A stretch of 64,000 nt of DNA from Microbacterium sp. zg-Y625 (GTDB lineage Bacteria; Actinomycetota; Actinomycetes; Actinomycetales; Microbacteriaceae). The position numbers and the translations under genes are program-made. Every line of letters starts with the position of its first letter. Within the stretch, counting starts at the first letter, position 1. The stretch spans positions 1,550,001-1,614,000 of the forward strand of contig NZ_CP126740.1 in assembly GCF_030246925.1 (NCBI RefSeq). The letters are read 5' to 3'. The notes beneath the pieces were generated by a model that did not search any database, was not told where the DNA came from, and saw nothing but the letters and a program-made list of their open reading frames with translations. This document shows, in pieces, positions 39,124 to 49,254 of this stretch.

Positions 39124-40176
39124 TCAGCCGCCGAACGGCTGCCGGGTGGCGATGACGGTGACCAGGCGCTCCAGCGCGAACACGGGGTCGCGGGATCCGC
39201 CCTTGACCTCGGCATCCGCGCGCGCGGCGGCCTGGATCGCCATGCCGAGCGACGACTCGTTCCAGCCCATCAGGTCGCGACGGGCTCGATCGACCTGCCA
39301 GTCCTTCAATCCCAGTCGTCCCGCGAGAGCACCGGAGGGCTCGCGGTGTCCGGCGACCTTCGCCATCGTGCGCAGCTTCATCGCAATGGCGGCGACCATC
39401 GGCACCGGGTCCGAGCCGGATGCCAGTGCCTGGCGCAGCGCCAGCAGCGCCTCGCCGTAACGGCCGGCGATGGCGGTGTCGGCGACGGTGAAGGCGGACG
39501 TCTCGACGCGGCCGCCGTAGTAGCGGGTGACGATCGCCTCGGTGACGTCGTCGGGCACATCGACGATGAGCTGCTGGCAGGCTGCCGCGAGCTCTGTCAG
39601 GTCGTCCGCGAACGCCGAGACCAGGGCGCGCAGGGCGGCCGGGGCGATGCGCTTTCCGGCGGCGGAGAACTCCCCCGCCGCGAAGTCGTACCGGTCGCTG
39701 TCGCGCTTGACAGCGGGGCAGGCGATCTCGACGCCCCCTCCCGTGCCGGCCCGGATCGCGTCGAGCAGCTTCTTGCCGCGCACACTCGACGACGTGTGCC
39801 GCAGCACCACCGTGGCGCCGTCCTGCGGGTGGTCGAGGTACGCGATCGCCTCGGCGAGGAACGTGTCGGTGCACTTCTCCACGCCCGTCACGCGCACGAG
39901 CCGCGGCTCACCGAAGAGCGACGGCGATGTGACGGCCAGCAGCGTGCCGGCGGCGTAGTCATCGGCACGGATGTCGGTGACCTCGAGGCTGGGATCCTCG
40001 GCGCGCAGGTAGTCGCGCACGCCCGCGATGGCACGCTCGGCGCACACTTCTTCGGGCCCGGAGACGAGCACGATGGGAGCAGGCTGCGGCTTGCGCCACG
40101 ACAGCTGCGGGATCTTGCTCGCTGCGGCCTTGCCTGCGGGCTTGCGCGCAGCGGGTCTGCGCGCGGGAGGTGCCAT
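39124..40176 (-). CDS. holA: DNA polymerase III subunit delta
   Basis: This is the clamp-loader delta subunit, which opens the sliding clamp. The 350-residue protein has a basic Pro/Ala-rich N-terminus, the clamp-interaction region (PSLFGEPRLVRVTG), domain II (DDLTELAAACQQLIVDVPDDV) and the C-terminal helical bundle. It starts 10 bases after the comEC stop, completing the common actinobacterial order comEA-comEC-holA. Confidence 0.93.
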   Translation of the reverse strand: MAPPARRPAARKPAGKAAASKIPQLSWRKPQPAPIVLVSGPEEVCAERAIAGVRDYLRAEDPSLEVTDIRADDYAAGTLLAVTSPSLFGEPRLVRVTGVEKCTDTFLAEAIAYLDHPQDGATVVLRHTSSSVRGKKLLDAIRAGTGGGVEIACPAVKRDSDRYDFAAGEFSAAGKRIAPAALRALVSAFADDLTELAAACQQLIVDVPDDVTEAIVTRYYGGRVETSAFTVADTAIAGRYGEALLALRQALASGSDPVPMVAAIAMKLRTMAKVAGHREPSGALAGRLGLKDWQVDRARRDLMGWNESSLGMAIQAAARADAEVKGGSRDPVFALERLVTVIATRQPFGG

Positions 40177-40185
40177 GCCTCCAGC

Positions 40186-42567
40186 CTATCCCGGGGTGCC
40201 GACGTCGACGCCCGGCGGAGCCCGCTCGCGCCAGACGGCGACCCCGTCGACCCCGTCGACCCCGTCGTCGTCCATGACAGAGAGCGCGACGGTGCCGTCC
40301 TGATCGGTTCGGGCGACGGCAGCACCGAGAGCGTGGAGCAGATCCAGGATCTGCGCCCGCGGATGGCCGTAGTCGTTGTCGGCGCCGACGGTGATGAGCG
40401 CGATCGCGGGCCGGACAAGCCGGTAGAGGTGCGCGGACTGGTCGGCGCTGCCGTGATGGGCCACCTTGACCACGGCATATGCGGCGCGCAGCGCCCCCGA
40501 GGCGGCGAGAGCCTGTTGGGGCTCGGCAGACAGGTCGCCCAGCAGCAGCGTCGGCGGCACGCCGCCCCCGGCGACGTCGAGGACCACCGATGCGTCGTTG
40601 CCGGCAGGGATGCCCGCCCCGGACCTCGGCCACAGCACGCGCCACCGTGCGTCGCCCAGGGACCCGCCGATCCCCGTCACGCCCTCGATCAGCTGGGCAC
40701 CGCCATCGTGAAGACGCGCCAGCACCGCGTCGGCGCCGGGAGCGGCAGCCGGCCCATGGACGACCAACCCCACACGCCCGAGGACCGCTGCCGCACCGTC
40801 CACGTGATCGGCGTCGAAGTGGGTCAGCACCAGCAGATCGATACGCGCGATGCCGAATCTTCCCAGGCACGACGCGAGGGCCTCCGGGTCAGGGCCGGTG
40901 TCGATGAGCGCGACCGCACCCGCGGAGCGCACGAGCACAGCATCGCCCTGGCCGACGTCGCACGCGGCGATCGACCAGTCCGGCGGCACGGTCGCGGGGG
41001 CGAGCACCGTAGAGAGCGCGCCGGCGCCGGCGCCGACCCCGACGGCTCCCGCGAGCAGTAGCGCAGCGAGGGCACGCGCCGGTCGCATGAGGCGGCCCGA
41101 TCCGGGCGGCACGCACACGACCGCGATCGCCGTTCCGACCGCAACGAGAGCCGCGACGCCCCACCCGCCCTCCGGCCACGGCACGGTGGCGCCGGGCAGG
41201 GTCGCCATCGCCTGGGCTGTGCCCGCGATCCAGGCCGCCGGCAGCCATGCGATCGCCGACAGACCCGCCTGCAGGATCGGCAGCGGGGCTGCAAGGCACG
41301 CGGCCAGGCCCACGACGGTCGCCACCGGCGCCGCGGGTGCCGCCAGCAGGTTGGCCGCCACGCCGTAGAGCGGCAGGGAGGGCTCCACGATGATCAGCAG
41401 TGGGCCGCATGCTAGCTGTGCCGCGAGCGGCACCGACAGGGCGAGGGCCAGCGGTCGCGGCATCCAGCGCGCGATGCCGTCGCTCAGCGGGCCCGACAGC
41501 ATCAGCAGGGAGGCCGTCGCGGCGACCGACAGGGCGAAGCCGATTTCGCCGGCGATCCACGGGTCCGCGACGAGGAGCACGATGACCGCCAGGCACAGCA
41601 CCGACAGGCCGGCGCCCACGCGCCCCAGCAGCACGCCGAGCATCGCGATCGCCGCCATCATCCCCGCACGTACGACACTGGGCTCGGGGGTGACCAGCAC
41701 GACGAAGCCGGCGAGAGCGCCGAGCCCGCAGCCCACGCGTACGGCGCGCCGGGCACCGCAGACGGCTGCGGCGGCGAACGCGATGCCGACGACGAGCGCG
41801 CAGTTCGCCCCCGACACCGCGGTGAGGTGTGAAAGGGAGGACGCCTTCATGGCGGCATCCAGGTCCTCGGAGACCGCGGACGTGTCGCCGACGGCGAGCC
41901 CCGGGACGAGGCCCGCTCCCGGCGGAGGCAGGCCGAACGTCGAGGCGGCGAGCCGCTCGCGCAGGTGCGCCGTCGCGGCGAGGACACCCGCCGGCGGGGC
42001 CAGCACGGTGAGCCCGGCGGTGGCGCGCACCACGAGCACCGACCGCTCCCCCGCATCGGCGCGGAACGCGGTGCCGACCGCCTCCACGCGCGCCCCCGGG
42101 GCGAGATCGGGCAGTTCCGCCACGGCATCCGCCGAGACCTGCACCGTCACGGGCAGCGAGAGCGCATGCGTGTCGACGCCGATCATCACGCGATCGGCGA
42201 CGGCATCGAAGCGCAGCGCGGTCGCCGAGGGCTCGACCTTGCCTGTCACGGTCGCCACCACCCGCAGTGCCCTGCCGCCGTCGACATTCAGGTGCGCCAC
42301 CGCTCGCCCCGGTTGCGCGAGGGCGAGATGGGAGAGCGCCGCCGCTGCTCCGACGCAGGCGATCACGATGACTGCGGCGGCGGTGCGCAGTGAGGAGCGC
42401 CGCGACAGCCACGCCAGAGCAAGGCTGCCGAGGGCGAGCATCCAGGCGCCGACGGCCAGACCGACGAGGGAATCGGCGTGTGCTGCGCCCCACAGCGCCG
42501 CCGCCCAGGCGCCGACCACGGCGGGAACGAGGCGGACGTCACGCCGCCGGGCGCGCCGCAGGCTCAC
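40186..42567 (-). CDS. comEC: ComEC/Rec2-family DNA uptake protein
   Basis: This is a 793-residue channel-like protein for transformation DNA. It has an N-terminal soluble DUF4131-like domain after two membrane spans, a central multi-span Competence domain (LSHLTAVSGANCALVVGIAF) and a C-terminal metallo-beta-lactamase domain (LVLTHFDADHVDG, VKVAHHGSADQS). It is full length with no breaks. The GTG start overlaps the comEA stop by 4 bases. Together with comEA this suggests DNA uptake capacity, though pilus genes are not in the window. Confidence 0.92.
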   Translation of the reverse strand: MSLRRARRRDVRLVPAVVGAWAAALWGAAHADSLVGLAVGAWMLALGSLALAWLSRRSSLRTAAAVIVIACVGAAAALSHLALAQPGRAVAHLNVDGGRALRVVATVTGKVEPSATALRFDAVADRVMIGVDTHALSLPVTVQVSADAVAELPDLAPGARVEAVGTAFRADAGERSVLVVRATAGLTVLAPPAGVLAATAHLRERLAASTFGLPPPGAGLVPGLAVGDTSAVSEDLDAAMKASSLSHLTAVSGANCALVVGIAFAAAAVCGARRAVRVGCGLGALAGFVVLVTPEPSVVRAGMMAAIAMLGVLLGRVGAGLSVLCLAVIVLLVADPWIAGEIGFALSVAATASLLMLSGPLSDGIARWMPRPLALALSVPLAAQLACGPLLIIVEPSLPLYGVAANLLAAPAAPVATVVGLAACLAAPLPILQAGLSAIAWLPAAWIAGTAQAMATLPGATVPWPEGGWGVAALVAVGTAIAVVCVPPGSGRLMRPARALAALLLAGAVGVGAGAGALSTVLAPATVPPDWSIAACDVGQGDAVLVRSAGAVALIDTGPDPEALASCLGRFGIARIDLLVLTHFDADHVDGAAAVLGRVGLVVHGPAAAPGADAVLARLHDGGAQLIEGVTGIGGSLGDARWRVLWPRSGAGIPAGNDASVVLDVAGGGVPPTLLLGDLSAEPQQALAASGALRAAYAVVKVAHHGSADQSAHLYRLVRPAIALITVGADNDYGHPRAQILDLLHALGAAVARTDQDGTVALSVMDDDGVDGVDGVAVWRERAPPGVDVGTPG

Positions 42568-43184
42568 ACCGTCACCAGGTCGCGCAGCGCAGCCAGCATC
42601 TTCTCTCCGATGCCGGGCACGGCCAGCAGGTCCTCCACGCTCGTGAAGCGCCCGTTCTCCTCCCGCCAGTCGAGGATCCGCTGCGCCAGGGCCGGCCCGA
42701 TGCGCGGGAGGGTGTCGAGGGCGGCGAGGTCGGCGCTGTTGAGGTTCACCTTGCCGTCGCCCGGGGCGGGTGGGCCCCCTCCGCCGCCGCCGGCGGCACC
42801 GGATGCCGGCGCCTCGCCGATGAGGGGGACGTGCACCTGCTCGCCATCGCTGACGACGCGGGCGAGGTTGATCGCGCCCTGATCCGCCTCCGTCAGCAGC
42901 CCGCCGGCTGCGGCGATCACGTCGACCACACGCGCACCGTCACCGAGGCGGTAGAGGCCGGGGTGTGCGACGGCGCCCAAGACGTGCACGTACACCTCGG
43001 ATGCCGCCGGGGTCGCGTCGACCGCGGCATCCGTCTCGGTGACCGTCACCGACTGCACCGGTGCGGCGCTCGAGCGCAAGATGCCCACCGCGACGGTGAC
43101 GGCCAGCGCCAGGATGACCACCACGGTGACCGCGCCGACGCCGAGACGTCGACGGGCGCGCGGTGCAGGGTGGTCGCCAGTCAC
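42564..43184 (-). CDS. comEA: ComEA-type DNA-binding competence protein
   Basis: This 206-residue protein has one N-terminal membrane span (GAVTVVVILALAVTVAVGIL), a SLBB domain (VYVHVLGAVAHPGLYRLGDG), a Gly/Pro linker and a helix-hairpin-helix pair (VNLNSADLAALDTLPRIGPA, then LLAVPGIGEKML). It holds DNA outside the membrane and passes it to ComEC, with which it overlaps by 4 bases. Confidence 0.94.
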   Translation of the reverse strand: MTGDHPAPRARRRLGVGAVTVVVILALAVTVAVGILRSSAAPVQSVTVTETDAAVDATPAASEVYVHVLGAVAHPGLYRLGDGARVVDVIAAAGGLLTEADQGAINLARVVSDGEQVHVPLIGEAPASGAAGGGGGGPPAPGDGKVNLNSADLAALDTLPRIGPALAQRILDWREENGRFTSVEDLLAVPGIGEKMLAALRDLVTV

Positions 43185-43380
43185 CCCGTCACGCTAGGCG
43201 TGGACGCACCGGCCGGCGGGGGCGGCAGGCGGCTTCGGTGGACCGTGGGCGTCGATCGCCTGCGGTGGAGAGGGCGCTGGCGGGTGGCAGCGGGCTTGGA
43301 CATACTTCTGAAACACGGTCGACACGCCCGCGCCGCGCCGATCTGCGAGGGTGGCCGCACACCCGCCTCCGGAGAAACCG

Positions 43381-44097
43381 ATGACGCCATCCCCCACCGC
43401 GCTGCTCGTCCATGTGCGCGACAGCAGGCCCCACGCCCCCGCGTTCCAGCGCCAGCTGGACACCCTGACCGAAGCGACCGTGCAGGCGGTCGACGCTCTG
43501 GGGTGGCGCCACGAGATCGTCGCCGCAGCGGACGTCGGAAGCGACGAGCTGCGCCAGCGTGCGCGCTCGGCCGATGCCGTCGTGGTGCTCGGCGGCGAGG
43601 ACGTCGACCCGGTCCTCTACGGCGGATCGCGGGACTATCCCGGTGCGGGGACGCACGAGCCGGCGGCCGACCGGGCCACGATGGAAGTCATCCGCGACGC
43701 GGTGCGGCGCGGTTCACCGCTGCTGGCGATCTGCCGAGGGCATCAGCTGCTCAACGTCGCGCTGGGCGGCACGCTCGTGCAGCACCTGGATGGTCACCAC
43801 TCCGCCGTCGGCGACCCGTTCGTCCAGACGCAGGTGCGTGCCTTCGGCAACAGCGCCGTAGGCGCCGTGGCGCTGGCGGGCCCGGTGCTGTGCACGCACC
43901 ACCAGGCGATCCGCGACCTCGCTCCCGGCCTCGAGGTGCTGGTGCGCGCCGCCGACGGCGTGATCGAGGCCGTGGCGCACGAGGCGGCGCCGGTCGTGGG
44001 GGTGCAGTGGCATCCGGAGCACCCCCGCACGGCCGTGGAACAGGTTGGCGCTCTCCTGCAGCACCTCGCCGTGCTCGCGGACGCGCCCGTCGACTGA
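43381..44097 (+). CDS. Class I glutamine amidotransferase (peptidase C26, PuuD-like)
   Basis: This 238-residue hydrolase of gamma-glutamyl amides has the nucleophile in LLAICRGHQLLNVALGG and the catalytic His-Pro-Glu in GVQWHPEHPRT. The motif VVLGGEDVDPVLYGG is typical of the gamma-glutamyl-GABA hydrolase group. GGAG lies 6 bases before the ATG. It is monocistronic and followed by the 78-bp repeat array. The true substrate (gamma-Glu-GABA or another gamma-Glu amine) is not set by sequence alone. Confidence 0.9.
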   Translation: MTPSPTALLVHVRDSRPHAPAFQRQLDTLTEATVQAVDALGWRHEIVAAADVGSDELRQRARSADAVVVLGGEDVDPVLYGGSRDYPGAGTHEPAADRATMEVIRDAVRRGSPLLAICRGHQLLNVALGGTLVQHLDGHHSAVGDPFVQTQVRAFGNSAVGAVALAGPVLCTHHQAIRDLAPGLEVLVRAADGVIEAVAHEAAPVVGVQWHPEHPRTAVEQVGALLQHLAVLADAPVD

Positions 44098-44122
44098 CCG
44101 GTCTGCCGTCGTACCGGGCCAC

Positions 44123-44477
44123 AATTTCGGAGAACGCCGCTTTCTCGGATGCCATTCGGCTCGCGGGTCCGAAGATCTGGCTTTCTCCGAGGAAACGGCG
44201 CGCGGGTATCCCGTTCGGACGCCCCGAGGCCGGCGTCGCGGTCACGCGGCCAGCCGCCCGGCACCGCGATCCCGCGCCGCACCGCAATTTCGGAGGACGC
44301 CGCTTTCTCGGATGCCATTCGGCTCGCGGGTCCGAAGATGTGGCGTTCTCCGAGGAAACGGCGTGCGCGGGCCGTTCGCGCCGGATCGCGCCCCACCGCA
44401 GTTTCGGAGAACGCCGCTTTCTCGGATGCCGTTCGGCTCGCGGGTCCGAAGATGTGGCTTTCTCCGAGGAAGCGGCG
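44123..44477. repeat. Array of three 78-bp structured repeats
   Basis: Near-identical units lie at 44123-44200, 44286-44363 and 44400-44477, separated by 85 and 36 bases of unrelated sequence. Each unit runs from (A)TTTCGGAG(A/G)ACGCCG to GAGGAA(A/G)CGGCG. It contains inverted arms (CGCCGCTTTCTCGGA with TCCGAGGAAACGGCG) and an inner TTCGG...CCGAA hairpin. The rest of 44098-44553 shows no gene. The array lies between the C26 gene and the leuS 3' end. Confidence 0.85.
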
Positions 44478-44553
44478 CGCGCGGCGGACCGCGGGCGCCG
44501 CGGGATCACGCGCTTCGGGGGTGGGACGCACGCCGCGCCCCCACCCGGCGACC

Positions 44554-47130
44554 TCAGCGGGTGCTGAAGCTGACCACCTTCGGCGCCCGAACCACGGCGC
44601 GCGTGATCTCCCGGCCGGCGAGAGAGCGCACGACGCGCTCGTCGGCGCGCGCCATCGCCTCGAGCTCGGCGGCGTCGATGCGGGCCGGCACCTCGAGCGT
44701 CGCGCGCACCTTGCCGTCGATCTGAACGGCCACCTTGACGGTGTCCTCGACGAGAAGGGTCGGGTCGGCCTGCCGCCACGGTGCGAGTCCGATCGACGGC
44801 TGGTAGCCGAGGATCTCCCACATCTCCTCCGCGGTGTGCGGGGCGAACAAGTCGAGCACCAGCGCAGTGACCTCGGCCGCCTCGCGCACGGCGGGGTCCG
44901 CCGCGCCCGCTCCGCTGTCGATGACCTTGCGGGTGGCGTTGACGAGCTCCATGAGTCGAGCGACGACGACGTTGAACTTCGTCTGCTCGACCAGCCCCGG
45001 CGCATCGGCCAGCAGTCGGTGCGTGATGCGGCGCAGCGCGGTATCGCCATCGGCCCACTTCACGTCGGGACGGCTGGTGACGTCGCCCGCGACGCGCAGC
45101 GCGCGCGCCAGGAACTTCGCCGCGCCGACGGTCGACACGTCGGCCCAGTCCTTGTCGTCCTCAACGGGGCCGGCGAAGGCGAGACCGACGCGGAGGGCAT
45201 CGGCGCCGTGCGCCTCGAGTTCCTCCTGGAAGAGCACCAGGTTGCCCTTGCTCTTGGACATCTTCGCGCCGTCGAGGATCACCATGCCCTGGTTGATCAG
45301 GCTCGAGAACGGCTCGGTGAACTCGACGTGACCCATGTCGTACAGCGCCTTGGTGATGAAGCGCGCGTACAGCAGGTGCAGGATGGCGTGCTCGACGCCG
45401 CCGATGTAGAAGTCGACGGGGCCCCAGCGGTCCGCCTCGCGCTGCGAGAACGCCTGCGTGCTGTCGCCGGGCGAGAGGAAGCGCAGGAAGTACCACGAGC
45501 TGTCCACGAAGGTGTCCATCGTGTCGGCGTCGCGCCGGGCGGGCTCGCCCGTCTCGGGGTCGACGGTGGTCACCCAGTCGGTCGCCGCACCCAGCGGCGA
45601 GGTGCCCTTGGGCGTGAGGTCCAGACCCTCGCGCGACGGCAGCTCGACGGGCAGCTGGTCGTCGGGAACCGGCACGATGCGACCGTCCGCGGTGTGGATC
45701 ATCGGGATCGGCGTGCCCCAGAACCGCTGGCGCGAGATCAGCCAATCGCGCAGGCGATACGTCTTCGATGCGCGGCCGGTGCCGGATGCCTCGAGCAGCT
45801 CGATCGCGCGCGTGATCGCGTTGCGCTTGCTCAGACCGTCGAGCGGCCCGGAGTTGATCATGCGCCCCTCGCCGGTGAGCGCGACGCCGGTCTTGGCGGG
45901 GTCGGTGTCGTCGGCATCCGTGCCCGGATCGATCGGCACACCCTCATCGTCCAGCTCGATCACCGGAATCGCGCCGGTGACCGGTGCGCTGGTGTCGACG
46001 ACCACCCGCACGGGCAGGTCGAACGCGCGGGCGAAGTCCAGGTCGCGCTGGTCGTGCGCCGGCACCGCCATGACGGCGCCGTGGCCGTAGTCGGCCAGCA
46101 CGTAGTCGGCGGCCCAGATGGGCAGCCGCTCGCCGTTGATCGGGTTGATCGCGTAGCGGTCGAGGAAGACGCCGGTCTTCGGGCGGTCGGTGGCCTGCCG
46201 ATCGATGTCGGTCGCCTTCTGCACGCGCTCGAGGTAGTCCTGGAATCGCATGCGCACCTCGGCCGACGCGCCGGCCGCAAGCTCGGCGGCGAGGTCGGAG
46301 TCGGGCGCCACGACGAAGAAGGTCGCGCCGTGCAGCGTGTCGGGTCGGGTGGAGAAGACGGTGACCTTCTCGGCGCGGCCTTCGATCTCGAAGTCGATGT
46401 CGGCGCCGACGGAGCGACCGATCCAGTTGCGCTGCATCTGCAGCACCTTGTGCGGCCAGAACCCTTCCAGCTGGTTCAGGTCGTCGAGCAGCCGGTCGGC
46501 GTAGTCGGTGATGCGGAAGTACCACTGGGTGAGCTTCTTCTTGACGACCTCGGTGCCGCAGCGTTCGCACCGGCCGTCGACGACCTGCTCGTTGGCCAGC
46601 ACCGTCTGGTCCTTCGGGCACCAGTTGACGGGGCTGTCCTTGCGGTAAGCCAGGCCCCGCTCGTACAGCTGCTGGAAGAGCCACTGGTTCCAGCGGTAGT
46701 ACTCCGGGTCGCTGGTGTGCAGCACCCGGCTCCAGTCGAACGAGACGCCGTAGCGCTTGAGGCTCTCGCGCTGCTGGGCGATGTTCGCGTAGGTCCACTC
46801 GCGCGGGTCGGCACCGCGCTGGATGGCGGCGTTCTCGGCGGGCAGGCCGAACGAGTCCCACCCGATGGGGTTGAGCACGTTGTACCCGCGGTGACGCCAG
46901 AAGCGCGCGACGATGTCGGAGTAGAGGTAGTTCTCGGCGTGCCCCATGTGCAGGTCGCCTGAGGGGTACGGGAACATCGCCAGCACGTACTTGCGGGGGC
47001 GGGTGTCGTCGTCGCCGCCGGCGCGGAAGGGGTCGTCCTGCTCCCAGCGGCGCTGCCACTTCTCCTGGATGGCGTGCACGTCGAACGCGCCGGCGTCGCC
47101 GGCGGTGTCGGGAGGAAGGGTCTGAGACAC
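44554..47130 (-). CDS. leuS: Leucyl-tRNA synthetase
   Basis: This enzyme charges tRNA-Leu. The 858-residue protein has the HIGH-type motif [12 protein letters not shown], an editing domain inserted in the Rossmann fold ([13 protein letters not shown]), the KMSKS motif [10 protein letters not shown] and the anticodon-binding and C-terminal domains. The start is GTG 47130 ([11 protein letters not shown]), with only a weak ribosome site. TAATCT on the minus strand near 47188 may be the -10 of a leader of about 50 bases. No T-box was seen. Confidence 0.97.
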   Translation of the reverse strand: MSQTLPPDTAGDAGAFDVHAIQEKWQRRWEQDDPFRAGGDDDTRPRKYVLAMFPYPSGDLHMGHAENYLYSDIVARFWRHRGYNVLNPIGWDSFGLPAENAAIQRGADPREWTYANIAQQRESLKRYGVSFDWSRVLHTSDPEYYRWNQWLFQQLYERGLAYRKDSPVNWCPKDQTVLANEQVVDGRCERCGTEVVKKKLTQWYFRITDYADRLLDDLNQLEGFWPHKVLQMQRNWIGRSVGADIDFEIEGRAEKVTVFSTRPDTLHGATFFVVAPDSDLAAELAAGASAEVRMRFQDYLERVQKATDIDRQATDRPKTGVFLDRYAINPINGERLPIWAADYVLADYGHGAVMAVPAHDQRDLDFARAFDLPVRVVVDTSAPVTGAIPVIELDDEGVPIDPGTDADDTDPAKTGVALTGEGRMINSGPLDGLSKRNAITRAIELLEASGTGRASKTYRLRDWLISRQRFWGTPIPMIHTADGRIVPVPDDQLPVELPSREGLDLTPKGTSPLGAATDWVTTVDPETGEPARRDADTMDTFVDSSWYFLRFLSPGDSTQAFSQREADRWGPVDFYIGGVEHAILHLLYARFITKALYDMGHVEFTEPFSSLINQGMVILDGAKMSKSKGNLVLFQEELEAHGADALRVGLAFAGPVEDDKDWADVSTVGAAKFLARALRVAGDVTSRPDVKWADGDTALRRITHRLLADAPGLVEQTKFNVVVARLMELVNATRKVIDSGAGAADPAVREAAEVTALVLDLFAPHTAEEMWEILGYQPSIGLAPWRQADPTLLVEDTVKVAVQIDGKVRATLEVPARIDAAELEAMARADERVVRSLAGREITRAVVRAPKVVSFSTR

Positions 47131-47197
47131 GAGGAAAGAGCCAATCGTGGGGGTCGGGTCGGCGCGGTGCGCGTCTATCCAGATTACCGGACCGCGC

Positions 47198-48523
47198 TCA
47201 TCCCCATCCGGTCGGCAGCCGGGCGCCCAGAGCGGCAAGCGGCGCCGAGGCCTTCAGTGCCACTTCCGCCACCTCGGCGGCGGCATCCGAGCCCCACGTG
47301 ATGCCCCCTCCGGCCCCCACGTACGCGCCGCCCGGGTGCACGACGATCGAGCGGATCACCATGGCGAGATCCAGCGCGCCGTCCGCGCCGACCCATCCGA
47401 AGCAGCCGGCGAAGACGCCCCGCGGGGCGGCCTCCAGCCCGTGCAGGATCGACATCGCCGACAGCTTCGGGGCCCCCGTCATGCTGCCGGCGGGAAAGGC
47501 GGCATCGAGCAGATCGCCCACCGTCGCCTCGTGCCGAAGCCGCCCGCGCACGGCGCTCACCAGCTGATGCACGGCGGGGTACGACTCCACCTCGAGCAGG
47601 GCGTCGACGACCACCGAGCCCGGCACGCACACCCGCGACAGGTCGTTGCGCATGAGGTCCACGATCATGACGTTCTCGGCGCGTTCCTTGGGGCTCGCCC
47701 GCAGCTCCGCGGCGAGGCGGGCGTCGTCGTCGGCATCGTGCCCACGCGGGCGGGTGCCCTTGATGGGGCGCGTGCGCACGACCCCATCTGCGGCATCGAG
47801 GAAGCGCTCGGGACTCGCGGAGATCAGCGCGACGTCGTCGCTGCGGATGAGCCCGCCGTGATGCGCCGGCGACGACGCGCGCAGACGCCGATGCACGTCG
47901 ACCGGGTCGATGCACCCCGGCGCCGCGACGTCGAACCGTGTCGTCAGGCAGAGCTGATAGGCGTCTCCCTCACGGATGGCGTCGCGGCAGCGCTCGATCT
48001 GACCCGCGTATGCCCGCGCACTGACACGCGCCCGCACCGCACGTCCTGCGACCCCGGGGACGGAGGCGGGAGGAAAGGATGCCGCAGCCCACCCGGCTGC
48101 CTGCGCGGTGAAGGCATCCAGCTCCTCCGCCGGCGCGACGGCCCAAAGTCGACGTCGGCCGTGGTCCACGGCGACGAAGCGAGACACCCGCAGCCAGAGC
48201 CGGTCGGGCGCGACGTCGTCGACAAGGTGCGGCGCGCCCGCGCGGCCTGCGGCGCCGTCGTAGCCGAGCCAGCCCACCCAGCCGCCGTGGAACGGTCCCC
48301 ACGGCACGGGCTCGGGGCCGCCCTGGCGGGTAGAACCGAGGCGGACGTCGGCGACGGCACCAGGATCCTCCTCGGCCTCCCCCGTTCCCAGCCAGCTCCA
48401 TCCTGCGGCGGCGCCGGGACCGGCATCCAGCCAGAAGGCGTGACGCGCCCGTGCCGGGCCGGCCGCGAACAGCGCGGCCGGGTCTGCCCATGCGAGAGGA
48501 CGGGCAGCGAGGGTACCGGGCAT
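47198..48523 (-). CDS. pabB: Aminodeoxychorismate synthase component I-like (chorismate-binding)
   Basis: This 441-residue enzyme of the anthranilate synthase I/PabB family is expected to make 4-amino-4-deoxychorismate for folate. Chorismate-binding motifs are [28 protein letters not shown] and [12 protein letters not shown]. The N-terminal region is GC-rich and low in complexity. No PabA or PabC gene is adjacent. TAGCCT (48535-48530) lies 6 bases before the ATG, so expression is probably leaderless and divergent from dedA. A role as isochorismate or anthranilate synthase is less likely. Confidence 0.85.
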   Translation of the reverse strand: MPGTLAARPLAWADPAALFAAGPARARHAFWLDAGPGAAAGWSWLGTGEAEEDPGAVADVRLGSTRQGGPEPVPWGPFHGGWVGWLGYDGAAGRAGAPHLVDDVAPDRLWLRVSRFVAVDHGRRRLWAVAPAEELDAFTAQAAGWAAASFPPASVPGVAGRAVRARVSARAYAGQIERCRDAIREGDAYQLCLTTRFDVAAPGCIDPVDVHRRLRASSPAHHGGLIRSDDVALISASPERFLDAADGVVRTRPIKGTRPRGHDADDDARLAAELRASPKERAENVMIVDLMRNDLSRVCVPGSVVVDALLEVESYPAVHQLVSAVRGRLRHEATVGDLLDAAFPAGSMTGAPKLSAMSILHGLEAAPRGVFAGCFGWVGADGALDLAMVIRSIVVHPGGAYVGAGGGITWGSDAAAEVAEVALKASAPLAALGARLPTGWG

Positions 48524-48529
48524 TTTTCC

Positions 48530-48559
48530 AGGCTAGGGGTCGGGTGATCGCTCTAGGCT
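48530..48559. promoter_or_regulatory. Divergent leaderless promoters for pabB and dedA
   Basis: TAGCCT on the minus strand (48535-48530) is 6 bases before the pabB ATG. TAGGCT on the plus strand (48554-48559) is 6 bases before the dedA GTG at 48566. Both transcripts would start at their first codon within a 42-bp gap. Confidence 0.6.
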
Positions 48560-48565
48560 CTGAGC

Positions 48566-49249
48566 GTGAACGAGTTCCTCACCTGGCTGCTCGACGCGGT
48601 CCAGAGTGTCGACCCCGTACTGCGCACAGTGCTGGCCGGCGTGGCGATCATGCTCGAGACGAGCGTGCTGGTCGGTCTCGTGGTTCCCGGTGACACCGTC
48701 GTCATCGTCGCGGGAACCGCCGTGGCCTCCCCGATCGAGGCGGTCGTGCTGGCGGTCGTGGTGATCCTCGGCGCGCTGGTCGGTGAGAGCATCGGGTTCT
48801 GGCTCGGTCGTGTGCTCGGGCCCCGCATCCGCTACTCGAAGCTCGGCGCCAAGCTCGGCGAGAAGAACTGGCAGCGAGCCGAGACCTACCTGCGTCGCCG
48901 TGGCGGTCCCGCCATCTTCCTTTCGCGGTTTCTGCCGGTCTTCCATTCCCTCGTGCCGTTGACGGTCGGTATGAGCGGCTTCTCCTACCGCCGTTTCCTG
49001 GCCTGGACCCTCCCGGCATGCGTGCTGTGGTCGGCGATGTACGTCGGTGTGGCGGTCGCGGCGGCGGGGACCTACCGCGAGCTGTCCGACACCATCCACT
49101 TCGCCGGCTACATCTTCGTCGGCATCATCCTGGCCTTCCTGCTGCTGGCCTACCTGGCCAAGCGGCTCATCGCGCGCCGCGAGAGGCGTCATCTGGAAGC
49201 CGATGACAGCACGGTGGCTCCGAGTGCCGCGGAGGGCATGGGAGACTGA
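48566..49249 (+). CDS. DedA-family membrane protein
   Basis: This is a 227-residue DedA/SNARE-associated protein. It has the signature GESIGFWLGRVLG, the conserved basic stretch ETYLRRRGGPAIFLSRFLPV and two further C-terminal spans. DedA proteins flip undecaprenyl phosphate or phospholipids. It starts at GTG 48566 and is followed 5 bases after its stop by the App1-like phosphatase gene, so the two form an operon with a lipid theme. Confidence 0.92.
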   Translation: MNEFLTWLLDAVQSVDPVLRTVLAGVAIMLETSVLVGLVVPGDTVVIVAGTAVASPIEAVVLAVVVILGALVGESIGFWLGRVLGPRIRYSKLGAKLGEKNWQRAETYLRRRGGPAIFLSRFLPVFHSLVPLTVGMSGFSYRRFLAWTLPACVLWSAMYVGVAVAAAGTYRELSDTIHFAGYIFVGIILAFLLLAYLAKRLIARRERRHLEADDSTVAPSAAEGMGD

Positions 49250-49254
49250 GGGCG

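Noticed and set aside
44123..44477. Possible CRISPR array
   Set aside because: There are only three units; they are 78 bases long and the gaps differ (85 and 36 bases). No cas gene is near.
44149..46962. A 937-residue plus-strand open frame starting in the repeats
   Set aside because: It is antisense to leuS, and its repeated PFGSRVRR segments come only from the DNA repeats.
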